A stretch of 64,000 nucleotides of DNA, from the NCBI GenBank assembly GCA_018292915.2, contig JACVVK020000444.1, positions 470,001-534,000 of the forward strand, written 5' to 3'. The position numbers and the translations under genes are program-made. Position 1 is the stretch's first letter. Each line of letters opens with the position of its first letter. Below, piece by piece: positions 34,903-44,344 of this stretch. The notes under the pieces were generated by a model. That model saw only the letters and a list, made by a program, of their open reading frames with translations, had not been told where the DNA came from and ran no database searches. This DNA comes from Batillaria attramentaria. Taxonomy: Eukaryota; Mollusca; Gastropoda; Batillariidae.

Positions 34903-37144
34903 TAACAGTCCCTATTTCCTCACATGTACTTTATTGTCCCTTTCAGGAAATTCAGGCTGCTTCCTCGGGGGGGGGAATAACTATCCTATTTTTCAATTTG
35001 TTGAAGAAGGAAAGCTGGATAACCCGGAGAGAAACCCCGGATAAGCAGCCCGGTAGCCAGGAAAAACCAATATCACATGTGTATCACAAGCTCGACCAGG
35101 GCTCGAACCCACACTTCATTGCCGCGACAGCTGTTCAGTAGTGCAAAAGCTAAATCCGACATGCCACCTATTAGACCTGTTTAAATACTTACCGCATCCT
35201 CCCTTTTGATGTTGTCAATACAAATGAGGCAGGCAGATGTGCCTGAACGGAAGGAGTGCAGAAGATGCTCCTGAGCCTTGGAAACATCCCCATCTTCATT
35301 CTCAGCATCCTCTGGAATCCAGAAATAAACACATCATGGAAAAACTGAATACACGTTTGACAGTTACCTGCCTGAAAATTCTACATTCTCTGCAAGAGCA
35401 GCCAAGAATACACTTTATTTGACATGCAGTAATGTGTCCCTAATAAAGTATAAATGTGAATGAAGAATGTGTGCATGTGTGCGTGACTGTTTTTTTTTTT
35501 TTGTTGTTTTTTTTTATGTTGTTTCCATAGTAATGGAAACAACATAATAGGACGGGCTAAAATTTCCACGTTCATAGGCAAGCATCTGTGGTACAAACGC
35601 ACGTCACTGCCGATCTCCCGCAGAGACGATTATGCAAGTGTAACTCTGACAATGACGTAAGAAAACCTGCGTCATCGATGCTGGCATGTATGCTGTTCCG
35701 AACGCGCTTCTCCTCCTCACTGAGTGCCGTCTGTGTGGATGTGTGTGTGTGTGCGTGTGTGTGTGTGTGTGAATTGTGTCCGGGCCCGTTTCTTCGAAGA
35801 TACTTAACTGAATGGCTTCAAATTTGGGGTATCCAAATTTATCAAAATGTTACATTAGACGATTCAAGCGTGTGATGATTGCTTAAGTGATTTGGGAGTT
35901 ATCGCCCTTTTGAGACAAGTTGGTTGTCTTTCGTTTACAGGCGTAATATTTATTTAAATCACTCAATTTTTTGGCAGTAGATAGCTTGAATACGGACTCT
36001 GAACAGAGTCACTACTAGAAAATGGTCGCTCTTATAGTTTTCATGTAAACCGAGCCTGAGTTGACATTGCATGTGAACCCAGTTCAGATGCCTATTTCTC
36101 CGAAAATACTGAACAGATCGATTTCAAATTTGGGGTTTCTAAATGAATCAAGATTGTTGAATAGAAGGCCCGATCCAGGTACGATTGCACACATGATTTG
36201 CGAGTTATCGCCCTTTTAAAAAAAAGTGGCTTTCTGGCGTTTAAAGGCGTAATATTTACCTAAACCACTCCATTTTTTGGACATAGATAGCATGAATACG
36301 GACTCTCAACTGAGTGAATTTTGGAGGTTGTCGCTTTTATACTTTTGGCGTAAGCCGTACCTGATGAAAGTGCTGGTGAACACACTTTAGATCTCAAAAT
36401 CGCTCCTACTATACATAGATAATGAGCCTGGGGTGCCATAAAAAATATACAAAAAAATTAGAAAAATTCACTGCAGCCGTTGTCGTCAGTTGACTCGAAA
36501 ATTTGTACTCGAAGCACATTTCCTTTACACAAGCCACACGCCTCACAAACATCGCAGAAAAGGCACACGCGCACTGACGCAAAACTGTATCAGCGTCAGT
36601 TTGCCGACGTCATGTTTGATTGACGTGGGGGTGTGTCGTCACTTTTCGGAAGTTCTCTATTTGTAGACGGGGAAAGCGGGAGTTTCATTGATGTAGTGAG
36701 CTTTGTTTTTCCCACTGACTCTCACTCAATAGCATAGTAGAGTGAGAGAACACCACATAGGTCTCAATGGAGCACATGCACAAACGCGGCTCGCGCAAGT
36801 CTGCGTGCGTGCGTGCGTGCGCCGCGCGCGTATGTCTGTGTGTGTTTGTGTGCGCGCGCGCGCAGCAGACATAACACATAGTGAAAAAACGTTCGCCGCG
36901 CAGACTTGTCTGTTAAACACATTGAGCCGGTATAAATTCGATCTTTACACTGCGCAGCAGCAACACTTCAATTTTCATGGGGCTGCTTTCATTGCAAGAA
37001 TTGTATCCGAGTCAAAGTTATTACGTCAAAATTAATGTATTATGCGTCATCCCAATGAGGAAAACGTCATAGATTTCAAAGAAAACAACTTGACGTCTCT
37101 CTTCCAAAACCAAGATTGGTCTGACAAGCCCGGTCAGTTGTTTC

Positions 37145-37175
<31 letters not shown>

Positions 37176-37177
37176 TG

Positions 37178-37253
<76 letters not shown>

Positions 37254-39639
37254 TCCCGAATACATGGCATTACAAAAGAACGACCGTGACGACAGCAGGT
37301 GATTAAATGGAAACAACATATTGGGCTGGTCAGTGGCCATCTTGTTAAAGGATAGATTGACATAGCAAACATTACATACATTCTCAAAGACAGAAGTACA
37401 TCACAATACATTGACATAGTAAACATTACATACTCTCTTGTCCCGAATAAGCGTCCACGTACGCGTATTTTTTTCGGGCAATTTGCGCCGCCCGTACGCG
37501 CTTATTTAAGTCCGTACGCTTATTAAATTTTGGCTTTTTTGCGCCGCCCGTACGCCTATTCAAACCCGTACGCTTTCTTTTTTTGCTGTTCGAAAATGAG
37601 AAGCCAAATCGTACCTTTTTGTGCGCTGTTTATCAACCGATCGGCATCACAACAAGCGGGCACGCGCAGCCATGCGTCAGAGCAACGTGTTCTGCGATTG
37701 GCCACAGTCAGTGGGTTTGGCCGGTTCTAAGCCAATCACGATTCGTTTATGAAAATCCGCGAAAACATGGATGCTGAAAAGCCGTCTGGAAAATGCCACC
37801 CCGTACTATTATTCAAGCCCGTACTATTATTAATTTTCACTGAAAATGCCACCCCGTACTATTATTCAAACCCGTACTATTATTAATTTTCACTGAAAAT
37901 GCCACCCCGTACTATTATTCACACCCGTACTATTATTCAGGACAAAAGAGTACATGCTCAAAGACAGAAGTACATCACAATACATTGACATAGTAAACAT
38001 TACATACATGCTCAAAGACAGAAGTACATCACAATACATTGACATAGTAAACATTACATACATGCTCAAAGACAGAAGTACATCACAATACACTGACACA
38101 GCAAACATTACATACATGCTCTCAGACAGAAGTACATCACAATACACTGACACAGCAAACATTACATACATGCTCAAAGACAGAAGTACATCACAATACA
38201 TTGACATAGTAAACATTACATACATCATCAAAGACAGAAGTACATCACAATACATTCTCCCACCCCTCCCCCAATACACACACACACATAAATCCAAGAA
38301 CACGCGTGCGTGAGTGTGTGTCCTACCTTGCAGGTACTTTGGCTAAACATGCATCCACACAAGAGATGTATACGAGCTCTGTATCCCCGACCCAACACCC
38401 TCCACCTCCCCCCAACCCCTGCCCCTCCCCCACGCCCATGGCCTATACCTCTTGAGGATAAGTGATTACCGTAATTGTTTGAGTATGATTTGAAGACATC
38501 CTGCAGAACCCTGTCTCCAATGTCTCCCTCCTCTTCATCTGACTCAGCGTCTTCCCCGAAGTCCTGAAGATGACGACGCACAGATTCTTGATGGCGACTG
38601 CTGGCCTCGGCAAATATCTCTTTTGCTGACTCTGGTTTCCCTACAAATGATGATAATACAATGCACCGCTGCAGCATCAGCATTTTGAACATCCATTGTG
38701 GACATTTTACTGGGTTACTAATAGAAGTACATTATGGGTTACATATGAATTCCAAAACATTGCATATGAATTATTTCATGTAACTAAACAAACACCTGAT
38801 TTTTTTTTTTATGTAATATATATATACGGTGAAGTCTCCCCTATTACCCTTTTAATTTTACTACAGTCAAACCTGTGTAAGGCGGTCACCCAAGGGACGG
38901 GGCCAAACTGACCGCCTTAGACAGGTGTGACCGGGTTATCCAGGGTGACATGTCAACAGTTAGCATGTCAGGGGATCCTCTGGGGTGACCAGGTTAGACA
39001 GTGACATGGCTTATACAGGTGACCGCCTTGGCAGGTTCGACTGTACCAGTGTACTGATTAACTGCTTGTTTTATTATCATGGGGATGCAAGGAGCAGACT
39101 GAAATCTTCACAGCTAAAGTTAAATAAATGATTGAATATGACTTGATCACTAGAAATAGAATCAGCAAAATTTTTTCTTAAAATACCAGTTTAAAAAGCA
39201 GTGTTCCTTACAGCTTTCAAAACTGAGGGTCACTTTGTCCCTCTCTCTCAAATTCAGAGGGTCATTTTGTAAAATCAATGAAGTACAGCCGCAAAATGTC
39301 TGCGTCAGATTCTGAAATCTCTGCGTAAATGACGCATATATATATATATATAATACGGAATGAGCGAACGATCATACTATTACAAATTAAACAAACTCTT
39401 CAGAAGAACAGATCGGTGCAATGTCTGTGATACTTACTGACAGCCGTATTTTCACATGTGTCACTCTGGGGGCCTCCCTTGGACCAAGCACTGCTGGCAT
39501 TCTGCTGTTTGGCACTCAGGGCTGATGCTCCTCCATTACCTGCCCTAGGTCCAAACCTGTCACCATCACCATGATGGTGTGGTGCCCCCCTGCCCCGCCC
39601 TCTGCCTCTCCCTCTCAAATAGGCGGGCCTGTTATCCAT
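24118..39639 (-). CDS. NFXL1: NFXL1: NF-X1-type zinc finger protein with C-terminal membrane anchor
   Basis: Eighteen coding exons join without a phase break (2715 nt, 904 aa; human NFXL1 is 911): 39438-39639, 38470-38640, 35193-35311, 34454-34590, 33816-33994, 32704-32865, 32316-32416, 31981-32095, 31709-31824, 31100-31231, 30346-30436, 29522-29642, 27840-27999, 27218-27331, 26541-26672, 25790-26026, 24892-25086, 24118-24348. Order: Gly/Arg-rich N-terminus; acidic segment ([11 protein letters not shown]); RING-type domain at about aa 152-216 (CLIC ... CPKCRCEY); about a dozen NF-X1 zinc fingers (CGxxxxCGxHxCxxxCHxGxCxxC) to about aa 815; a charged coiled coil (aa 829-870); one hydrophobic helix (aa 883-903) before the stop. 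The RING, the KGRRKK motif and the terminal helix separate it from NFX1. NF-X1 fingers and RING domains suggest nucleic-acid binding or ubiquitin ligation; the molecular role of NFXL1 is poorly defined. Start ATG context AAAATGG is good. Confidence 0.95.
24892..25086 (-). CDS. NFXL1: NFXL1 exon with GC donor
   Basis: It encodes [16 protein letters not shown] through [14 protein letters not shown]. The only donor that keeps family alignment and phase is CAG|GCAAGG, so the next intron is GC-AG. Reading through would instead add 13 residues and a stop, removing the membrane anchor. Confidence 0.88.
25231..25285. repeat. (GT)n microsatellite
   Basis: GT run in an NFXL1 intron. Confidence 0.95.
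25542..25591 (-). repeat. 50-bp SINE 3' end with 11-bp target duplication
   Basis: Only the tail (GGTGG...ACATTAAAC-like block) was inserted. It is flanked by AAATCAAAGGT at 25531-25541 and 25592-25602, an extreme 5' truncation. Confidence 0.82.
27671..27752. repeat. (GT)n microsatellite, ~40 units
   Basis: Pure GT run in an NFXL1 intron, about 90 bp from exon 27840-27999. Confidence 0.96.
28205..28275 (-). repeat. Retroposon 3' fragment with (ATT)n tail
   Basis: The minus strand reads TTGTGAGGCGCCCAGAGCTC to AAATCCTCATTATTATTATT, the typical end of LINE/SINE families with trinucleotide tails. Confidence 0.55.
28721..29037. mobile_element. MITE-like element, copy 1
   Basis: It begins GGCTGGGGAATTGCTGA and ends TGAAAATTCCCCAGC, an imperfect inverted repeat. 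It shares internal blocks with the element at 30689-31017, such as CTGACATGCAA, TGGCATTACATG and GGCTGAAAGGATAGGA. No coding frame is present. It lies in an NFXL1 intron and is bracketed by a ~50-bp direct repeat (28641-28692, 29057-29107). Confidence 0.72.
29800..30203 (+). repeat. Second SINE family, full-length copy
   Basis: tRNA-like head GGTGGTCTAGTGGTTAAGCA with a B-box-like GGGTTAAAGTCCCAC, a ~300-bp body shared with 20440-20705, and an (ATT)n tail at 30180-30201. Confidence 0.83.
30532..30617. repeat. Hairpin-forming inverted repeat (foldback element)
   Basis: CCTCCACCACGAAATGAGTC (30540-30559) is perfectly complementary to GACTCATTTCGTGGTGGAGG (30590-30609). The flanks TATGTGAA/GTCACATA extend it to 27 of 28 pairs around a 30-nt loop. 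Confidence 0.9.
30689..31017. mobile_element. MITE-like element, copy 2, with 6-bp target duplication
   Basis: Termini CAGGCTGGGG...CCCCAGCCTG are inverted and flanked by CATTAC (30683-30688, 31018-31023). It is related to 28721-29037. It is non-coding and lies in an NFXL1 intron. Confidence 0.78.
32183..32240. repeat. (GT)n microsatellite
   Basis: GT run in an NFXL1 intron. Confidence 0.95.
33095..33262 (-). repeat. tRNA-derived SINE with 12-bp target duplication
   Basis: Full inverted copy flanked by TCTCATTAGCAG at 33083-33094 and 33263-33274. Confidence 0.93.
34158..34230. repeat. (CAA)n-rich tract
   Basis: CAA repeats mixed with A-runs in an NFXL1 intron. Confidence 0.85.
34454..34590 (-). 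CDS. NFXL1: NFXL1 exon: middle of RING-type domain
   Basis: It encodes [20 protein letters not shown] and ends DVPWF plus TG of a Cys codon completed by the next exon (CPKC). With CLIC from the exon at 35193-35311 this supplies the Cys/His ligands of the RING-like domain. Confidence 0.93.
34834..34902. repeat. (GA)n/(GACA)n microsatellite
   Basis: GA then GACA repeats. Confidence 0.93.
35514..35547. repeat. Perfect 15-bp-stem hairpin
   Basis: TTATGTTGTTTCCAT, loop AGTA, ATGGAAACAACATAA. It is preceded by T-runs in an NFXL1 intron. Confidence 0.85.
35785..36345. repeat. Diverged tandem duplication, ~300-bp unit
   Basis: Two consecutive blocks share TTCAAATTTGGGGT, GAGTTATCGCCCTTTT, GGCGTAATATTTA, ATTTTTTGG and GAATACGGACTCT at matching offsets (about 304 bp). 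Non-coding, in the NFXL1 intron between the second and third coding exons. Confidence 0.85.
37150..37251. repeat. (GA)n then (GT)n microsatellite
   Basis: GA run followed by a ~35-unit GT run. Confidence 0.95.
37356..38262. repeat. 54-bp minisatellite interrupted by an inserted element
   Basis: Unit core CTCAAAGACAGAAGTACATC, then ACAATACATTGACATAGTAA and ACATTACATA. About 1.4 units lie at 37356-37432 and about 5.7 units at 37951-38262. Because 54 is a multiple of three, it creates a repetitive open frame on both strands that is not a gene. Confidence 0.93.
37433..37950. mobile_element. Non-autonomous TIR element with TA duplication
   Basis: Left end CTCTCTTGTCCCGAATAA and right end (reverse complement) CTCTTTTGTCCTGAATAA match at 16 of 18 positions and are flanked by TA. 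Length is 518 bp. The interior has repeated CCCGTACTATTATT and CCGTACGCTTATT motifs but no transposase. TA duplication fits the Tc1/mariner/pogo group. Confidence 0.8.
38864..39043. mobile_element. 180-bp MITE, pogo/Tc1-like ends, TA duplication
   Basis: TA|CAGTCAAACCTGTGTAAG...CCTTGGCAGGTTCGACTG|TA. The terminal inverted repeats share CAGTC.AACCTG and AAGGCGGTCACC. Non-coding; lies in the first coding intron of NFXL1. Confidence 0.88.
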
Positions 39640-39689
39640 TTTGATATCTTATACGACTCAAGACGGTCCGACAGAACGGCTTCAACAAG
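39438..39689 (-). CDS. NFXL1: NFXL1 first coding exon (5' UTR end plus CDS start)
   Basis: CDS from 39639 encodes [20 protein letters not shown] and a Ser/Ala/Gln-rich stretch to the donor GTAAGTA (39431-39437). An acceptor TGTGTTTCAG just upstream suggests the exon starts at 39689 and that a non-coding first exon lies further upstream, perhaps ending at the donor-like GTAAATG near 40079. Confidence 0.85.
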
Positions 39690-40374
39690 CTGAAACACAT
39701 AATGACAATACATACATGTATGTACACTGTTTACTGAAAAATACACACATTGCGAAGCACTTGAAAATACTTGACGTTCATCTGATCTATGACGAAGAGC
39801 ACCCGGCCTATGGTAAGACCAGATGATCTCATCGGATCCAGTGTCTTCTGCTCTAAGATTTAAACAGCTCTTCAATTGTACAGTGTGTCATAAGTTAATA
39901 AAATCAAACGAAGACACAAATCGTCAAATTGCAAGTTCGACCCTGATCCATCATCCGTCAGCAGATGGACACGTCAGCCTTTAGCTTGGACAGAATCAAC
40001 CGTCATGCATGCAGCGAACAAACGCTTGAAAAATAAGAAGCAGGACCAATACATAAAAGTTGTACCTTTCATTTACCAGTTTGCGATATGTCGATGACAT
40101 AAATCCACCGACTCAACAAAATGCATCGGGCAGCAGAGTTGCAGCCGACGTATCAGGTCTATTCGGCCCATTTCAATCTCGACCCAACAGCTCGGCTCAA
40201 AACTAGAGTCAGGTTGCCCAAAAACCCACTGTCAGGTCGTCCCACAGGCTAAGTCAGCTTGGCGGCACATTCCCAACCCACACCAACTCGGCGCGGCCCA
40301 TACCATCTTCTCTCTTCTCCTCCAATGTGAGGTCTTTTATATCCTTGCTGTGTGTTTATCTTCTTTGTTCACGT
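39690..40374. other. NFXL1 5' flank
   Basis: No coding feature. The region 40150-40300 carries repeated GGGCC/GGTTGGG-type blocks on the minus strand, reminiscent of the block before UBE3A at 60070-60175. Confidence 0.5.
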
Positions 40375-41390
40375 GTGTGACAGTATGGCTGTGTCTCTGT
40401 GTTGAGTGTGATTTGAGTTTGATAGTGTTTGAAACTGTTTATTTGTCTGTCTGTATTATTGTACCCCCCCCCCCCCCCTATTTTGCCGCAAGATAGTCTC
40501 TGTTGCTTGCGCGGCTCTCCACGCCCCCATTCCACCCCCCCCCCCCCCCATCTTTTCCCGTGTGTGAGGCGCTTAGAGCTTCCCAAAGGATAGGCGCCAT
40601 ATATGGCTGTGTCTGTGTGTTGAGTGTGATTTGTGAGTGTTTGAAACTGTTTATTTGTCTCTTTGTATCATTGTACCCCTCCCGGGGAAGATCCCCCATG
40701 GTGAGTTCCTTGTCATGAATCGTTTTCTGTCCATCATTTCCTGATCTCGTGCGTGGACCTTGCCAAGATCAGGGAGAAACATTATTGTGCGGACTCGCTG
40801 AGGGTGCTGTTCAGGGATGTCCCCCCTGACAGCATCTTCAGTTTCTTAAAGGAGGCCAACCTGTTTCATAAAATTTAATTGGAAATTCATTGTCTTTCAT
40901 TGACCTCCGTCCGTTCAATACTTTAAGTCTTGTAAGAACTTCTCATTTAAACCCAGTAGATTTTTAGTATATATTTACATCCTGTTTTATTGTATGCCCT
41001 TTTATTTTTAATGAACTGGCAGAAAGGGACCGCTCTTTGCCGCGAATTAGCCTCTGTTGCTTGCGCGGCGTTAAGCCCTAAATAACTAACTAACTGTACC
41101 CCTCCTTCCCCCCCCCCTTTTTTTTCCGCAAGATAGTCTTTGTTGCTTGGGCGGCTCTACTACCCCTCCTTAGCTGCAAGATGGTCTCTGTTGCTTGAGC
41201 GGCTCTCCACTCCTCCATTCTACACCCACAACCACCCCCCCCCCCCTTCTTCCCCGTGTGTGAGGCGCTTAGAGCTTCCCGAAGGATAGGCGCCATATAA
41301 TATGGCTGTGTCTGTGTGTTGAGTGTGATTTGTGTTTGATAGTATTTGAAAGTGTTTATTTGTCTGTATTATAATTTATTGTAAACCCCA
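40375..41390. repeat. ~230-bp tandem repeat, about three units, interrupted by a LINE
   Basis: Units share GGCTGTGTCTGTGTGTTGAG, TGTTTGAAA.TGTTTATTTG, a C-run, GCAAGATAGTCT.TGTTGCTTG and GAGGCGCTTAGAGCTTCCC. The LINE at 40683-41094 sits within one unit. Confidence 0.82.
40683..41094 (+). mobile_element. 5'-truncated LINE with 11-bp target duplication
   Basis: Flanked by TGTACCCCTCC (40672-40682, 41095-41105). The interior encodes the last residues of a reverse-transcriptase protein (CADSLRVLFRDVPPDSIFSF then LKEANLFHKI and a stop at about 40878), a 3' UTR, and a (TAAC)n tail. It resembles L2/CR1-type C-termini; the clade is tentative and differs from the 2550-5853 family. Confidence 0.82.
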
Positions 41391-41429
41391 GAAGCACCCC
41401 ACCCCCCTTCTGAAAAGTTGCAAGTCCGG

Positions 41430-41570
41430 TCAGTTCGTTCATGTTCAATAACTGGTGTGGCCACCATTTGCTGCCAGACAGTCCACCACCCGTTGCCGCA
41501 TCGAGTGGACAAGGTTCTGCAGCATCTGTTGCGGGATGGCGTGCCACTCCTGCTGCAGGAACTGGAATAA
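41430..41570 (-). pseudogene. Tc1/mariner transposase C-terminal remnant
   Basis: The minus strand reads LFQFLQQEWHAIPQQMLQNL, VHSMRQRV and ANGGHTSY followed by a stop. This matches the conserved C-terminal pattern of Tc1-type transposases (EEW..IP...I..L..SM.RR......GGHT.Y). It fuses directly to 5S spacer A sequence at about 41569, marking the left border of the array. Confidence 0.8.
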
Positions 41571-41838
41571 CATCGACAACGCCGCCGCAAACGCCGCCGC
41601 TAGCCGACGCCACCCCCCGTGTGGCGCACATGAGTATTATACGGTCACGTGATGCGTGCTTTTCGGGTTCCCAGTGGCGCAATGGTAGTAGTGGCAAAAT
41701 GCCCGCCCCTACCTGATACTGAAAATTGCGTCGTCTTCGGTAACGTTTGCAAAGAATAACATTTCGAGAAACAAAAGCTGAAACAAGCAAAACGGTACGT
41801 GATTTAAAATTTAAAAAAAAAATAAAAAAAATGACGAC

Positions 41839-41956
41839 GCCTACGGCACCCGGTGTTCCCAGGCGGTCACCCATCCAAGTACTGACCGGGCCCGACGTTG
41901 CTTAACTTCGGTGATCGGACGAGAACCGGTGTTCTCAACGTGGTATGGCCGTAGGC
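41839..41956 (-). rRNA. 5S rRNA, copy 1
   Basis: 118 nt, RNA sense starts GCCTACGGCCATACCACG and ends GGGTGCCGTAGGC. The internal control region is intact (A box AGTTAAGCAACGTCG, C box TGGATGGGTGACCGCCTG). Transcription of 5S by RNA polymerase III with TFIIIA is general knowledge. A T-rich stretch follows the 3' end. Confidence 0.96.
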
Positions 41957-41972
41957 GGGAGACAAGGCGATG

Positions 41973-41984
41973 TTTAATCATTAT
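41973..41984 (-). promoter_or_regulatory. Shared upstream 5S element ATAATGATTAAA (-17 to -28)
   Basis: The motif lies at the same distance before the gene in both spacer types, although the flanking sequences differ. It is TATA-like in content and position, so it may act as an upstream promoter element for the 5S genes (inference). The same arrangement recurs before the other full-length copies. Confidence 0.6.
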
Positions 41985-41998
41985 ACGCATTGTATTAT

Positions 41999-42006
41999 AT
42001 GCAAAT
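41999..42006 (-). promoter_or_regulatory. Octamer motif ATTTGCAT upstream of odd-numbered 5S genes
   Basis: A perfect octamer at -43 to -50, present in most spacer A copies and absent from the matching place in spacer B. The octamer is a known POU-factor site in snRNA and histone promoters; a role here is inference. Confidence 0.45.
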
Positions 42007-42347
42007 TAACATCGGTCAAGGCCGTGATATTAGATAACATGACCGGTGATGTCGATTGTTTATTTTATTAACACCGCCATCGACAACGACGCCGCTAACT
42101 CCGCTCTCCACGCGGCGCACCTGAGCATTATACGGTCACGTGATGCGTGCCTTTCAGGTTCCCGGTGGCGCAATGGTTGCTGTAGTGGCAAACTGATGCC
42201 CGGCCTGCCACCGGATACTGAAAATTGCCCCGTCGTCTTCGGTAACGTGTGCAAAGAATAACATTTCGAGAAACAAAACCCGGAAAAACAATGATATGTA
42301 AAACAAACAAAACGGTACACAGTTTTAAAAAAAAAAAAAATGAAGTC

Positions 42348-42461
42348 GCCTACGGCACCCGGTGTTCCCAGGCGGTCACCCATCCAAGTACTGACCGGGC
42401 CGTTGCTTAACTTCGGTGATCGGACGAGAACCGGTGTTCTCAACGTGGTATGGCCGTAGGC
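42348..42461 (-). pseudogene. 5S rRNA, copy 2, with 4-nt internal deletion
   Basis: Identical to the others except that four bases are missing between the A box and the intermediate element (CCGGGCCGTTG instead of CCGGGCCCGACGTTG on the plus strand). This would disturb both the RNA fold and the TFIIIA site, so it is probably a pseudogene. Confidence 0.85.
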
Positions 42462-43622
42462 GAGAGAAGAGGTCGATTTTAATCATTATATCCCGGCATT
42501 ACACTATACTGATGCAACACTGACAACATAAGGCGTTTGCACGATAAGTAAACCATGTTGTATATGAGGGCCCATGATGTTGATTGTTAATTTCTTCAAA
42601 ATGACATCGCCAACGACGCGACCGCTAACTCCTCTCACCACGTGGCGCACCTGAGTAATTCTCGGCGGTCTCACGTGATGCCGCGTACCTGTCGGGTTCA
42701 GTCCCGATGGCGCCGGCAGGGTCACTGACTTGGTGAAAGACTGATGGCTTGACTAGTGGTTGACGTTCCTTTATCGTTTCAAGAGTAACATTTTGTAATA
42801 AAGAGCGATTCGACTTTAAATGAAATGAAAATGCGTGAAATGAAAACTGATGATAATCAGAATTTCGTGGCAGCCGGTTACGACTCGGCGTGAATACTGA
42901 GCGGCCGCGCGGGGTACGAATGTATATACTGAATCAGGATCCGTTAATGGCCGGTCGGCGTTTTCAAGGATTAATTTTTTAAAGCAAATTTGATTCAAAT
43001 AAATATTATTGTCATGTTTTCTTTTAGAGATACGAGTATATGCTGAACCAACTGAGACGAACCACAGGTGAAAGAGGCAAGGAACTGAACTCTTTCTCCT
43101 TTAGCGATTATTGTATTGTTGCAGTTCCTTCCCTTGCTCAACCCTTCCCGTCCTCATTAATTCAGAGTGGTCGTTTAATTAAGGGGGTACACGGCGCGTT
43201 CGTAATGCACAGCCTGCAGATGACAGTGTACTGCATTTGGCTATGATGACGAATTGTTATTATCAGTGTATATGTGACGTACCAGACATCCAAGACTGAT
43301 TCTGACACATAACAAAATAGTGCATAAAGAATAAAGGCCTTGCAGCAGAGACATAAATTTATGTCATTTTCTGCTTGCCATGAAGAAAGTCTGGCATAAA
43401 TGCAACAGAGCTAAGAAAAAGACAATAAATGAAGAAATAAGGAATGGTAAAAAAAAAAATAAAAAAAATTGCACGGCCGGCGGAGTTGAAGAAGATAATA
43501 GATAAACTAATATATCTAAATAAAAGATAACACTAAATGAATAAATGATGAATGGGGCTCGACGGAACAGCCAAGAAAGAAGATGAAAAATAAACAAACT
43601 AACAAATGATAAAAAAAAGTTC

Positions 43623-43740
43623 GCCTACGGCACCCGGTGTTCCCAGGCGGTCACCCATCCAAGTACTGACCGGGCCCGACGTTGCTTAACTTCGGTGATC
43701 GGACGAGAACCGGTGTTCTCAACGTGGTATGGCCGTAGGC
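43623..43740 (-). rRNA. 5S rRNA, copy 3
   Basis: Full-length canonical copy followed, in RNA sense, by GAAC and a T-run terminator. Confidence 0.96.
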
Positions 43741-44136
43741 GGGAGAAAAGGCGATGTTTAATCATTATACGCATTGTATTATATGCAAATTAACATCGGT
43801 CAAGGCCGTGATATTAGATAACATGACCGGTGATGTTGATTGTTTATTTTATTAACACCGCCATCGACAACGACGCCGCTAACTTCTCTCTGCACGCGGC
43901 GCACCTGAGTATTATACGGTCACGTGATGCGTGCCTTTCAGGTTCCCAGTGGCGCAATGGTTGCTGTAGTGGCAAACTGATGCCCGGCCTGCCACCGGAT
44001 ACTGAAAATTGCCCCGTCGTCTTCGGTAACGTGTGCAAAGAATAACATTTCGAGAAACAAAACCCGGAAAAACAATGATATGTAAAACAAACAAAACGGT
44101 ACACAGTTTAAAAAAAAAAAAAAAAAAAATGAAGTC

Positions 44137-44254
44137 GCCTACGGCACCCGGTGTTCCCAGGCGGTCACCCATCCAAGTACTGACCGGGCCCGACGTTGCT
44201 TAACTTCGGTGATCGGACGAGAACCGGTGTTCTCAACGTGGTATGGCCGTAGGC
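44137..44254 (-). rRNA. 5S rRNA, copy 4
   Basis: Full-length copy. Its 3' flank is GACTTCATT plus a long T-run; its 5' spacer B carries the LINE insertion 90 bp away. Confidence 0.96.
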
Positions 44255-44344
44255 GAGAGAAGAGGTCGATTTTAATCATTATATCCCGGCATTACACTAT
44301 ACTGATGCAACACTGACAACATAAGGCGTTTGCACGATAAGTAA

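Noticed and set aside
37356..38262. CRISPR-like regular repeats.
   Set aside because: Units are contiguous tandem repeats with no unique spacers, in an animal gene intron.
37954..38313. Repetitive protein made of 18-residue units ([18 protein letters not shown]).
   Set aside because: It is the translation of a 54-bp minisatellite; the opposite strand is equally open.
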